Positions 1-8,717 of a stretch of DNA of 64,000 bases are shown in pieces (positions within the stretch are counted from its first letter, which is position 1; each line of letters begins with the position of its first letter). The position numbers and the translations under genes were made by a program. The notes beneath the pieces are model-generated. The model had not been told where the DNA came from. It saw nothing but the letters and a program-made list of their open reading frames with translations, and searched no databases. The DNA is from Dyadobacter diqingensis (GTDB lineage: Bacteria; Bacteroidota; Bacteroidia; Cytophagales; Spirosomataceae): NCBI RefSeq assembly GCF_024220585.1, contig NZ_JAMXKF010000004.1, forward strand, positions 1 to 64,000, read 5' to 3'.

Positions 1-225
1 CTGCTTACAAAAATGTTACTGGCTAAAAACAGATAAGCCCACCATCAAAAGTGACGAAGAGCCCAACTTCTCCGAAATATCCAGGTAGAGAACATAACCA
101 CGCTTGATGAGCTGAGAAAAATAGTAGACCGCCTCAACACAGATTTTGGCGACTCGGTAGAAAAGTTTGACCTCTTTAGCAGGCTAAGAACCATTAAAAA
201 TGAAATAGAACAAAGAGGAGAATAG
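1..225 (+). pseudogene. 3' end of a probable AAA/SMC-type ATPase gene, frame-broken
   Basis: Only the tail of this gene lies in the window. Reading frame 2 gives a charged segment ending at a stop at 86-88 (residues around PNFSEISR), while frame 1 continues with a helical segment (ENITTLDELRKIV, then DFGDSVEKFDLFSRL) to a TAG at 223-225. Read together they look like one C-terminus interrupted by an indel near 80-90. The stop is one base before the ATG of the HNH gene, so the two were an operon. ATPase plus HNH pairs are typical of Septu (PtuA/PtuB) and retron-linked defence modules. The ATPase call is inferred mainly from that pairing, since no ATP-binding motif is in the window. Confidence 0.4.
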
Positions 226-226
226 T

Positions 227-1308
227 ATGCTATATTTCTATAAACAAATAACCCATCCTATCAATAACATGCATGCCTACATGCATCACTTTTTTAAGCA
301 GTTGTTTGCAGAAGCCAGCCTCGTCTATAATCACGGCAGTTTAATACTTCCCTATTTTCAAACTATTATAGACCATCACGACGTACTTGATCAGAGATTA
401 CAAGTGCTATTTGAAGCGTATATGGGCCTCGCTGTAGCAGAAAAAGTGCAGGTGCAACAAGCCTACGGCAACAATAACAGCATCGCGCAGGTATGCAACA
501 ATGCTATAAGGCCGGTAAAATTTGATGAACTGCCGGTAGGCATACGAGATCCGCTAAAGGGATTATATGGATCAAGAGGGGTTTTGTACCAGATGCTAAC
601 GGCCAAAGACAATTATGATGCGGTAAAGAAAAGGTGCGGGTCACTAAAAGGGCATTTTGAAAGCTTTCGTGTACACAATCCTTTATCGGTATGTCCCTTT
701 TGCGGCATGGAAAACCTGTTGACGGATTACGATGATACCAAAAATGAATACGATCATTACCTTTCAAAAGGCGACTATCCGTTTTATAGCATCAACTTCA
801 ATAACCTTACACCCGTTTGCGATTACTGCAATAAAGCCGGCAACAAAGGTCAAAAGGATATTCCTTTCCAACCTGGCACAAACCTACAGGTACAAGATGA
901 GCTTTACGATCCTTATAGTGTTGCCTATCCTACCCATGCCATTGAGCTAACTATCAATGCTAGTACCACAGACCTAAAAAAGACATTGATAGCTGGTCGC
1001 TATCCATAGATTGTACCGCCGCCGCTAACGTACGCAAAAAAGATCGGTGGCTAGAAATCTATAATATTGAAGGCCGGTTTAAGGCCAAGATTGCAGGTGA
1101 TAGCTATCGATGGAAAGATCGGATAGTAAGTAAACACACCTTACGTTGTAAGAAAAACAAAATGCCATTTGCCAATTTCAGGGAAGATATACTTGATGAT
1201 TTTATCCAACCTCTAAAATGGAACAATGGCATACTGATGAAATGCTTTGACGAGTTTATCATGAACGACCCAAATTGCGAGGCAAATTTGAATGGGACAA
1301 TATTTTAG
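227..1308 (+). pseudogene. HNH endonuclease (Septu/retron-associated type), reading frame split by a -1 shift
   Basis: The first 260 codons (227-1009) contain an HNH/zinc-finger nuclease core: CPFCG near residue 156, a YDHYLSKGDYPFYS segment with the catalytic histidine, then NFNNLTPVCDYCNKAG with the second CxxC pair. In the annotated frame translation ends at 1007-1009, soon after an A-run. Slipping one base back at 976-982 opens a further 108 codons (982-1308, DIDSWSLSIDC then RWLEIYNIEGRF) that resemble the C-terminal region of such nucleases. The shift sits on A AAA AAG in the correct phase, so programmed frameshifting is possible, but the upstream partner is also broken, which favours decay or a homopolymer error. 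Likely role was DNA cleavage in an anti-phage ATPase/HNH pair. Confidence 0.65.
976..982 (+). other. A AAA AAG slippery heptamer
   Basis: In the zero frame the codons are CTA AAA AAG, which puts A_AAA_AAG in the canonical phase for -1 tandem slippage. The -1 frame is then open from 982 to the TAG at 1306-1308. No strong downstream hairpin was found by eye. Confidence 0.5.
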
Positions 1309-1631
1309 TTTTCAATTCTCAACCTCTGATGTTACTGGATAGCAAAAGGCTTGGAAAAGGCATTCTCTGGGATCAATTCTCTAATTAGTTCTATTTTTGA
1401 TGCAATCGAAGGATCAGTAAGACTGTTCAATGTATCAGATGCCATTAAATGAAAGCATTTAGCAAAGAATAGGTCAAATGTATTCAAAGAAAAACTAAAC
1501 GATTGCTAAAAATATTAAGGCTAATCAAGGTTCTTATTAGGATACGCCTCACATACCAATTTTCAGCTGCCCACTGTACTTTCGTATAGTAGTGCAAGTG
1601 GCATAGTTGCTCACCTTATTCAAATTGAAAC

Positions 1632-1656
1632 CACCACTACTGAATTTAGAGTGGTG
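1632..1656 (+). terminator. Possible hairpin terminator
   Basis: Arms CACCACT (1632-1638) and AGTGGTG (1650-1656) enclose an 11-nt loop. A T-rich but interrupted tract follows about six bases later, so termination is only possible. Confidence 0.35.
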
Positions 1657-1816
1657 CTGTATTTTTTATTTTACTTTCATAAATTCGCGACATTGTCTCA
1701 AGCTGTTATAAGAAAATTATGTCCTCAAATAAATATACTCCTAGGAAGAAAAAATGCTTGCCAGCTTCCTTAAATCTTGAAGCAAAAAGTTCGAGATTTG
1801 TACTATAGGGATCACA

Positions 1817-1846
1817 AAAGGCACGCGAAAGTGTGCCTTTGTTGTT
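1817..1846 (+). terminator. Hairpin terminator with GAAA tetraloop
   Basis: Ten-base arms AAAGGCACGC (1817-1826) and GTGTGCCTTT (1831-1840) close on a GAAA tetraloop with one G-T wobble. It ends in a T-rich tract and shows no gene directly upstream, so it may be left over from a lost gene. Confidence 0.5.
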
Positions 1847-1897
1847 TAAAATGTATTGATTTTCAGCATAGTTGACAAAAAAAGATTAAGTTGAAAA

Positions 1898-1965
1898 CTT
1901 GTGGAGTGTACAGGATTTTTCGGGTCAGATCCAAACCTTGTGTAGTGCATAGGATTTTTCCGGGT
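1898..1965. repeat. Imperfect direct repeat beside a transposase remnant
   Basis: Two copies, 1898-1925 and 1937-1965, share the blocks CTTGTG, AGTG and AGGATTTTTC followed by CGGGT, with a 39-base offset. They lie immediately upstream of the transposase fragment at 1992 and may be the terminal repeats of that insertion sequence (inference). Confidence 0.45.
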
Positions 1966-1991
1966 TTGTGCTTTTAATCAAACCAATTGTT

Positions 1992-2260
1992 TTGGAGAGT
2001 TTCTTGCCGCTTATCGAGTTAATCTTACCGGAGTTTATAATTGATAATTACTTACTGACTCATGTGAGAAGTCAGTAGAACGTTATCATCTCTATTTGGA
2101 AGAGAAAAATTATTCAGAAGATGATCGAAGAAAACAGACTTACTCTCCAAAGGATATTTTCCTGCCATTACTCTGCAAGATTTTCCGATTCGAGGCTACA
2201 AGGTGAGCTTTTGTATGCTGAAAATCGGGTTTCTCAACTTTCGATAGACGTGCGGCGGAC
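1992..2260 (+). pseudogene. Remnant of an ISAon1-family transposase N-terminal region
   Basis: Three short stretches in successive frames line up as one protein: LESFLPLIELILPEF from 1992, ERYHLYLEEKNYSEDDRRK from about 2078, and AITLQDFPIRGYKV around 2164-2205. The order (leucine-rich start, LYLEEKN, then ITLQDFPIRG-KV) is that of the ISAon1-family N-terminal domain common in Bacteroidota. At least two frameshifts and a stop at 2076 separate them, and the catalytic part is missing, so this is a dead fragment. It marks past insertion next to the broken defence genes. Confidence 0.65.
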
Positions 2261-2450
2261 CTAGCAAAATCAAAGCCATTAGAAGTCAATTCCGAGGGGT
2301 TCGGAATGTCGAATTCTTGCTGTACAGATAAACTCAGTTATATGCTTAATCCAAGTTGCTCCACAAATTTTGAGCTTGATCTGATCGCAATACTCGTTCC
2401 GCCGATGCGTTCTATCGGTCTATGAACTCTACCAGTTAGCAGAAATGCAA

Positions 2451-2825
2451 TTATTTCTTCTCTGCCAAAACCCCTTTGATTTCTTCACACATTCTTTTTA
2501 CCTGCAAATACGAAGCCTTGTCATTTTCTTCTTTGTCCAGCTTTATGATTAAATCACCCGGCGCTGATTCGATTTTTACATGAGTCCTGTCATTTAGAAC
2601 CGTAGTGAAATCCCAATCCTCGGTAGATTCTATGTGATTTGGGGCTATGCCTTCGTTGATAAGATGTTGAACCCGCTCCGTTTTCTCTTCGTCATAATGC
2701 GCGGAGAATTTATAAACATCTTCGGAGTCCTTCACTGATATACTTAAATTGTCAGGATTTTTGCAGGATGTGAAATACATCAGTAAAATGATGGCTGATA
2801 ATCCGGGTAGTAAGGAACGTTTCAT
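2451..2825 (-). CDS. Small hypothetical lipoprotein
   Basis: A 124-residue protein is predicted when the start is set at the ATG of 2823-2825, giving a signal peptide (MKRSLLPGLSAIILLMYF) and a lipobox ending in TSC at about residue 19. The upstream in-frame extension lacks signal character and was discarded. The mature part is charged (SVKDSEDVYKFSAHYDEEK) with no domain I recognise. It lies 256 bases downstream of the glycosyltransferase on the same strand and is probably transcribed separately or as a loose tail. It is likely anchored in the outer membrane facing the periplasm (inference). Confidence 0.6.
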   Translation of the reverse strand: MKRSLLPGLSAIILLMYFTSCKNPDNLSISVKDSEDVYKFSAHYDEEKTERVQHLINEGIAPNHIESTEDWDFTTVLNDRTHVKIESAPGDLIIKLDKEENDKASYLQVKRMCEEIKGVLAEKK

Positions 2826-3081
2826 GGCTGTAATTAATAATGTAAAACATAGTACTATGCAATATATAGTACCAAATTGTTTTTTGCACAATTCTATACA
2901 TGAACGGAATAAAAGCCTGATGAAAGTATCAGGTGGCCTTCTTTCATCTCCACAAAACCTTCTGCCGGTAAGACAGCTTGAAAGACCAGGATTAAAAATC
3001 ATCCGGAGTGGTAGTCCATTTCCCGGACTTATTACTTTAATATCATCTCCAATGCTTTTTATTCCTGATTCTTTCCAATTC

Positions 3082-4401
3082 CTAAATATATTCAGGATGA
3101 CTTGCATACATCTTTTGCGTAATGCCTACAACCTCATTTACATATTTTTCACAAAGCAATTCTGGATTGTAGCTGCTGAATTCCTGGCTCAGATTTTTGA
3201 CATTGATCTTGTAAACACTGTTTGAAAGCACTTTTTCTACACTTTGCTTAATCTGTTCCGGTCTCGGAAACTCGGTTTTCAGGTCGATACCGAGCTTGAA
3301 ATAACCTACCCGCGCATTGATCTCATTTTTCCCTTCATGAATTCCTGCGACCACAAGTGGCAGTTTGTTTTCAATACCAAGCATAACGCCGCCATAACCA
3401 CCGTTCGTTACATATACGTCGCAATGCGGCATGATTTCATCAAAAGGAATAAAGTCCCGGATGATGATATTCTGCTGTGGATATCGCTGCGTCAATTCCT
3501 GCGTTTTGGAACCACCGGTGGTCGCAATCACCAGATAATTGCTGGCCTTAAAAGCTTCCAGCGTTGGAACAATGATTTTTTCAGGATCCTTTTCCAGGGT
3601 TCCCTGTGTTACTAAAATCACTTTCTGATATTTTTGAAGGATCTCACCAAGATCGTCGGTCTGTTTTTTAGTACCGGCGTAAGGCAACAGCGCACCGATA
3701 AACCGGATATTTTTACTTAAATCAGACCGTTTGTATTCAAACCCTGGTGTACCGATTTGAAGAAGGAGATCGGATTTTTGGCCCATCACATCAAAAACGT
3801 TACCGGTTCCTGACTCCATACCATATTGAGCGAAGAGATTCCTGTATAACTTGTTCAAATCTTTAAAGATCATCTGGTCAGCCATTTTCCGTTGAAACTG
3901 CTGCTTTATTTTTCCAAAGAAAGTATAGGATGGATGAAGTCCCAAACCCGCCGGCGGACAGTCACGGGAGTTTTCTGTAAGCGGAAATACGCCGATTGAA
4001 ATGACCGGTTTATGAAGTTTATCCTTAATGAAAGGAATGCCTGTAAAAGCGATGTCGCTGATCATCAGATCGAAATCCCAGCTCTCATCAATCGTTTTGA
4101 TATCTTCATAAAATTCTGTCGACCTGCGTATAAAGCAATGCTCAATATCGTATTTCAGTTTGCTGACCTGGCTGTTCAGTTTGAGCCGTTCGGAAAAAAT
4201 TTCATTTACATTGTGCTGGTTAAAATCTACGGCTTTGACAAAAGGATAATAAGGGATATCCAGTTTTTCGATTTTATGCTGGTAAATACTACCCGAATAC
4301 CAGCGAACGTCATGCCCCAACGATTTAAGATGCATGGCGATACTGGTCAACGGATTAAAATGTCCATCAAATGGAATGTTTGCAAAAAGAATTTTTTTCA
4401 T
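3082..4401 (-). CDS. UDP-glycosyltransferase (GT1, MGT-like)
   Basis: The 439-residue protein opens with the GT-B N-terminal signature MKKILFANIPFDGHFNPL and carries the GT1 C-terminal donor-binding region near residues 325-370: DFIPFDEIMPHCDVYVTNGGYGG, with the conserved asparagine/glycine run, then PLVVAGIHEGKNEINARV. It resembles macrolide and plant-type glycosyltransferases that move a sugar from a nucleotide donor to a small lipophilic acceptor; the acceptor is unknown. The start at 4399-4401 was chosen because the upstream extension would place a hydrophobic tail before the Rossmann strand. No biosynthetic genes for an acceptor lie nearby. Confidence 0.85.
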   Translation of the reverse strand: MKKILFANIPFDGHFNPLTSIAMHLKSLGHDVRWYSGSIYQHKIEKLDIPYYPFVKAVDFNQHNVNEIFSERLKLNSQVSKLKYDIEHCFIRRSTEFYEDIKTIDESWDFDLMISDIAFTGIPFIKDKLHKPVISIGVFPLTENSRDCPPAGLGLHPSYTFFGKIKQQFQRKMADQMIFKDLNKLYRNLFAQYGMESGTGNVFDVMGQKSDLLLQIGTPGFEYKRSDLSKNIRFIGALLPYAGTKKQTDDLGEILQKYQKVILVTQGTLEKDPEKIIVPTLEAFKASNYLVIATTGGSKTQELTQRYPQQNIIIRDFIPFDEIMPHCDVYVTNGGYGGVMLGIENKLPLVVAGIHEGKNEINARVGYFKLGIDLKTEFPRPEQIKQSVEKVLSNSVYKINVKNLSQEFSSYNPELLCEKYVNEVVGITQKMYASHPEYI

Positions 4402-4709
4402 GGCTAATTGATTGTACTGGCTGTTTAATTTTTCATACGCTAATAGATGCGACAAAATTACCAGTATTAAGATTGCCGCGAAATACGAGCTTTTACCCAT
4501 TTTAATAGGTACTTATACGCAAATCTGCTATGCGAGTATGTCCAGTCTATTACCGGATAAGCATATATGTCTGCGTGGTGGGACGAGGTGAGGATAAGAA
4601 TCCTTTCCGAAAGTATATTTTACCGCTGATTGAAAGAAATGTGCAGATTGTCCAACTCAACCGGCAGATTGTATAAGTGTATCTATGCTGCGGGGTGTAC
4701 TTTTGTGAT

Positions 4710-4724
4710 CTTATTTAGAATAAG
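4710..4724. promoter_or_regulatory. Candidate Fur-type operator (perfect dyad)
   Basis: CTTATT-TAG-AATAAG is a perfect inverted repeat of 15 bases. Its TTATTTAGAAT part (4711-4721) recurs exactly, reversed, inside the AT-rich dyad after the mini-Fur gene (10900-10910). Position upstream of a TonB receptor supports a Fur-like site, but no site data exist here. Confidence 0.4.
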
Positions 4725-4894
4725 TCTATTTATGTATAATCCAGTCAGTTATCAAAAGACTGAAAAAATTTACTGTGGTTCTGACTTCATTACGCTACTA
4801 CTTGTTAAACTGTTTCAATAAATATAAAATAAAAATGAACGTATGACCTGACGCTATCCAATCTACATTAATACGAAGTAACTGAAAGTAAAAA

Positions 4895-4941
4895 AGCCGG
4901 ATGGCTGGAACCAACCCGGCTCATTGCGCAGGAGCGCAATG
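4895..4941 (+). promoter_or_regulatory. Tandem hairpins in the 5' leader of the TonB receptor gene
   Basis: AGCCGG (4895-4900) pairs with CCGGCT (4916-4921), followed at once by CATTGCGC (4922-4929), loop AGGA, and GCGCAATG (4934-4941). The second hairpin ends 28 bases before the start codon. No T-run follows the first one, so this looks like a structured leader, or a readthrough terminator, rather than a riboswitch class I can name. Confidence 0.45.
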
Positions 4942-4969
4942 CTTATAAACGCTGAAACATTTTAAAGCA

Positions 4970-7345
4970 ATGCAAATTAGTAAAATTCTGCATACAGGGA
5001 TTCTTTGTGCCCTCTCATTCATCACTTTTGCCCAAAATTCTTCAATTACCATTTCCGGGCACGTCAAAACGGAGGAAGGCGAGACATTACCCGGCGCGGC
5101 AGTAGCGCTGAAAGGCACTGCAATCGGAACATTTTCGGCTAATGATGGCCGGTTCAGTCTGGAAAACGTGCATCCCGGATCTTACCAGCTGATCGTCTCC
5201 TTTCTTGGGTACCAATCACAGTCGAGACAAATCACGGTAAAGGTCGGCGAGCATACGAAATTGAATTTTCGTATGACTTCTGATACCAAGGAACTCGAAT
5301 CGGTTTCAGTGATCGGAAGGACGGAAACCAAGGAAATCAATCGTCAGGCTTATAACGTTACGGCGATTGACGCTAAGAAACTTCAAAATTCGACGCTGGA
5401 TTTATCACACGCATTGGACCGCGTATCGGGCGTTCGGGTTCGTGAAAGCGGTGGGGTAGGCTCCAACATGAATTTTTCCCTGAATGGATTTACCGGCAGA
5501 CAGGTTAAATTCTTTCTGGATGGTGTGCCGATGGACAATTTTGGTTCTTCTTTCCAGCTTAATAATATCCCGATCAACCTGGCTGAAAGGGTCGAAGTTT
5601 ACAAAGGTGTTGTGCCGATCTGGCTTGGTTCGGATGCCCTGGGTGGCGCGGTGAATATCGTTACGAATACGAAGCAAAACAGCTATCTGGACGCATCTTA
5701 TTCCTACGGATCATTCAATACCCATCGCACGGGAATCAACGCGGGTTTTACTTCAAAAAATGGGTTTACAGCTCAAATCAACGCTTTTCAGAATTATTCT
5801 GACAACAACTACTGGATCAACGTGGATGTAGCGGACGTTAATACCGGGGAATATTTCAGAAACCAGCGTTTGAGAAGATTTCATGACACCTACCACAATG
5901 AAACGCTGATCGCCAATGTGGGTGTGGTCGGAAAGAAATTTGCTGACAAACTTTTGGTCGGGATAACATTGGGACAAAACAAGGCGGAAATACAAACGGG
6001 TGCGAGAATGGTAAGTGTTTTTGGCCAATGGCACCGAAGAGGAAATATCGTGATGCCAAGTTTGAAATATCAGAAGAAGGATCTTTTTGTAAAAGGGTTG
6101 AATGTGAATATTTCTGCCAATTACAACCTTGGACAGGAACAGAATATTGACACCGTGTACCGCCGTTATAACTGGTTTCAGCAATTTAAACAATACGAAG
6201 GTTTAGGTAGCGAAAGAGAGCGGTCACTGTATAAATACCGCAATAACAATGGTTTGGCGACCGCCAACGCCAGTTATACAATCAACAGTAAATATTCGGT
6301 TACGATCAATAATGTTTACAATACCTTCAACCGTAAAGGACGGGATGAACTGTATCCGGATGCTGACAAGTATGAGCAGCCTCGGATTAATACAAAAAAT
6401 GTACTTGGCCTGGGTTACAAATATGATTATAGTGAGCGGTGGAATACTTCTCTTTTTGTCAAGCATTTCTCGCAGCATAACAAGTATTCGGTGTCCTATA
6501 ACCCGAGTGGAAACTATGGCGATGTTGCCTACAAAGAGCAGAAAAACAGTTTCAGTAAACTGGGATATGGTGTGGCTTCGACCTATTTTCTTGCTAAAAA
6601 TTTGCAGTTAAAAGGTTCATTTGAAAAAAGTTACCGTTTGCCGGAAACGGATGAGCTCTTTGGAGATTTATTGAATCTTGAAGGAAATATTGAATTGGAT
6701 CCTGAGACAAGCAATAACTACAACCTCGGGGTCAGTTTTCAGACGCATATCAACAAGATCCACCGGTTCAGTATCGATGCCAATGTCCTTTACCGTGATG
6801 CACAGGGTTTTATCCGCCCTAAGTTAAATGCAAACCAAACGAAACAGGTGATGGATAACCTCGCCGATGTGACCAACTTCGGTGTGGACGGTGAGGTGCG
6901 GTATTCATTCAGACAATTGTTCACGGCTGGTGTAAACCTGACGTATCAGGACCTGCGTAACAACACGCGATTTGAGGACGGTTACACGACTGAAAGTCCG
7001 CTTTATCGTGACCGCATTCCTAATATGCCGTTCATGTTTGGAAATGCTGATGCGGCTGTTTTCCTGAAAGATTTTGGTCACAAGGGCAATACGCTGACGC
7101 TCGGTTATAACCTTCTTTTTGTGCACGCCTATTACCTGTACTGGCCAAGTTTGGGAAGTGATAAACTGGATATTCCACGCCAGCTGAGCCATGATGTGAA
7201 CGTGGTTTATGCCATGGCCAATGGGAAATACAATGTTTCGCTGGAATGTAAAAACATGCTTGACGGAAAGCTGTATGACAATTTCAGTCTGCAAAAGCCG
7301 AGCAGAGGTTTCTACGTCAAGCTAAGATATTTTATTAGTAAATAG
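4970..7345 (+). CDS. TonB-dependent outer-membrane receptor
   Basis: The 791-residue protein has a signal peptide (to FAQ, residue 22), a carboxypeptidase-D regulatory-like beta-sandwich (about 25-105, with GHVKTEEGETLPGAAVALKGT), a plug domain (about 115-230: ALDRVSGVRVRE, GSDALGGAVNIVT) and a beta-barrel ending in a terminal aromatic strand (GFYVKLRYFISK). Size and plug fit iron-chelate or haem receptors rather than the larger SusC group, and no SusD gene follows. It heads a four-gene run with DUF4374, a lipoprotein and a PepSY membrane protein, and a Fur-family gene lies nearby, so a role in iron acquisition is inferred. The ligand cannot be told. Confidence 0.9.
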   Translation: MQISKILHTGILCALSFITFAQNSSITISGHVKTEEGETLPGAAVALKGTAIGTFSANDGRFSLENVHPGSYQLIVSFLGYQSQSRQITVKVGEHTKLNFRMTSDTKELESVSVIGRTETKEINRQAYNVTAIDAKKLQNSTLDLSHALDRVSGVRVRESGGVGSNMNFSLNGFTGRQVKFFLDGVPMDNFGSSFQLNNIPINLAERVEVYKGVVPIWLGSDALGGAVNIVTNTKQNSYLDASYSYGSFNTHRTGINAGFTSKNGFTAQINAFQNYSDNNYWINVDVADVNTGEYFRNQRLRRFHDTYHNETLIANVGVVGKKFADKLLVGITLGQNKAEIQTGARMVSVFGQWHRRGNIVMPSLKYQKKDLFVKGLNVNISANYNLGQEQNIDTVYRRYNWFQQFKQYEGLGSERERSLYKYRNNNGLATANASYTINSKYSVTINNVYNTFNRKGRDELYPDADKYEQPRINTKNVLGLGYKYDYSERWNTSLFVKHFSQHNKYSVSYNPSGNYGDVAYKEQKNSFSKLGYGVASTYFLAKNLQLKGSFEKSYRLPETDELFGDLLNLEGNIELDPETSNNYNLGVSFQTHINKIHRFSIDANVLYRDAQGFIRPKLNANQTKQVMDNLADVTNFGVDGEVRYSFRQLFTAGVNLTYQDLRNNTRFEDGYTTESPLYRDRIPNMPFMFGNADAAVFLKDFGHKGNTLTLGYNLLFVHAYYLYWPSLGSDKLDIPRQLSHDVNVVYAMANGKYNVSLECKNMLDGKLYDNFSLQKPSRGFYVKLRYFISK

Positions 7346-7380
7346 TTTAAAATCAATTCAATAATTATAATAAACCAACA

Positions 7381-8622
7381 ATGAAAAAGTCATATTTACA
7401 CTGGTTTTTGGTGTTAGGGATGGGAATGTTTTTAGGAGCATGCAGTGATGATAAAACCGTGGATCCGGGAACGGACCCAGGAACAGACCCGGGAACAACT
7501 GTATCACGATATGTCGTTGCTTCTTCACCCATCGGCTCTTCGGGCGTAGCGGACTATCTTTTAACCACAAGTGATCTGTCGCAGGGAACAATCAGCACCG
7601 TAGGAAAAGGGATTGAACAGGATGGATCATACCGCTATTATCTGACGCATAAAGGCAAGTTTTTTAGCCTTTTATACGGTCAGGGAAATCCTGGTGCAGT
7701 GACAACCTACACCATGAACGACAAAGGGGAGCTGCAAAAAACGTCTGATTTTCAAAGTGAGACGGTACAGGTATTTGCGCCTGCAGGCGATGATATCCTG
7801 ACGATTAAAGTGCCAAGAAGTGGTAATGAAAGTGCTTCCTGGTTCAGAATTAATGCGGACCAGTCTAAAATTGTAGCGGAAGGTCAGGTTAATATCGTAA
7901 AACTGGCCGGAAACGGTGAGCGCGCGCACTTTACCTGGGCAACACAGGTTGGCGACAAAATTTTCGCTCCGTACATGAGCATCAAGGGTGCAGCACCGGA
8001 TGTTTTCGGAACTGCGTATCCTGACAGCAGCTGGATTGCCGTTTTTGCTTACCCAAGCATGCAGCTTGAAAAAGTTATCAAAGATAACAGAACTAGTTTC
8101 TTTGGTTCTTACTTCAACAACGGGCTTACCGTGGATGAAAACGGAGATACTTATGCGTTTTCTCCCGCTGTGGCGTCTAATAGCGGCAAGCAAACTTCAA
8201 CCAAACCTTCCGCATTCGTGAGAATCAAAAAAGGTACGACCGAGTTTGATCAGACCTATTACTTCAATGTGCAGGAAAAAGCAGGTGGCAAAAAGGTAAT
8301 CGGGCAGACTTATCTTGGAAAAGGAAAATCATTGCTTTACATGCTGACCGATCCTAATGATCAGTACAGCGCGAAACGTCTGGCGATTTCTGATATCTAC
8401 AACAAAACCTTTACCTGGGTGACGGGCGCTCCGGAAAGCATTACTTCCGGTTCAGCTTCTTACAACAACAACACAATCAGTGCCGATGGAAAAACAGTAT
8501 TTGTAGGTATTAACACAGATGCCGGAAGCTGGGTTTACAACATCGATATCGCAACTGCGACAGCCAAGCAAGGTCTGAAAGTGGAAGGTGGCGCAATTAC
8601 AGCCATCGTAAAAGTAAAATAA
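7381..8622 (+). CDS. DUF4374-family lipoprotein
   Basis: The 413-residue protein has a lipoprotein signal (LVLGMGMFLGAC, Cys near residue 21), a short TDPGTDPGT linker of repeated acidic/proline units, then a body rich in beta strands (RYVVASSPIGSSG onward) typical of DUF4374, probably a beta-propeller. Such proteins accompany TonB receptors and PepSY membrane proteins in Bacteroidota iron-linked operons. It starts 35 bases after the receptor gene, so co-transcription is very likely. A surface or periplasmic partner that binds the substrate is plausible, but its activity is unknown. Confidence 0.85.
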   Translation: MKKSYLHWFLVLGMGMFLGACSDDKTVDPGTDPGTDPGTTVSRYVVASSPIGSSGVADYLLTTSDLSQGTISTVGKGIEQDGSYRYYLTHKGKFFSLLYGQGNPGAVTTYTMNDKGELQKTSDFQSETVQVFAPAGDDILTIKVPRSGNESASWFRINADQSKIVAEGQVNIVKLAGNGERAHFTWATQVGDKIFAPYMSIKGAAPDVFGTAYPDSSWIAVFAYPSMQLEKVIKDNRTSFFGSYFNNGLTVDENGDTYAFSPAVASNSGKQTSTKPSAFVRIKKGTTEFDQTYYFNVQEKAGGKKVIGQTYLGKGKSLLYMLTDPNDQYSAKRLAISDIYNKTFTWVTGAPESITSGSASYNNNTISADGKTVFVGINTDAGSWVYNIDIATATAKQGLKVEGGAITAIVKVK

Positions 8623-8717
8623 TAACGAATCAGGTTCAGCAAACAAACCCTGTCGACCCCGAAAAGGAAGGCAGGGATTTGTCTTTACTTAAATTTCAAC
8701 CTGGAAAACCTTTCGCT

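Larger units (their letters stand above)
1309..1991. other. Non-coding, decayed AT-rich stretch
   Basis: No intact gene was seen on either strand. A 39-codon open fragment (1330-1446, containing GLEKAFSGINSLISSIF) without a start may be a gene remnant of unknown origin. The stretch also carries two hairpins (1632-1656 and 1817-1840) and a direct repeat (1898-1965), listed separately. Confidence 0.5.
4402..4969. other. Long intergenic region upstream of the TonB receptor
   Basis: This 568-base stretch has no convincing gene. It holds a perfect inverted repeat at 4710-4724 and two stable hairpins at 4895-4941 just before the receptor start. A 63-codon open frame at 4630-4821 lacks support. It is probably promoter and leader sequence for the iron block. 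Confidence 0.6.

Noticed and set aside
1740..1820. Possible tRNA-like or attachment-site sequence (GTTCGAGA loop followed by a hairpin)
   Set aside because: The T-arm pairs poorly and no acceptor or anticodon stem could be built, so neither a tRNA nor an integration site is supported.
2826..3107. N-terminal extension of the small lipoprotein by 94 residues
   Set aside because: The extension is basic and cysteine-rich with no conserved pattern, while the internal ATG gives a proper lipoprotein signal.
4630..4821. A 63-codon frame upstream of the TonB receptor
   Set aside because: No conserved motif, a low-complexity C-terminus and overlap with the candidate operator at 4710; probably non-coding.
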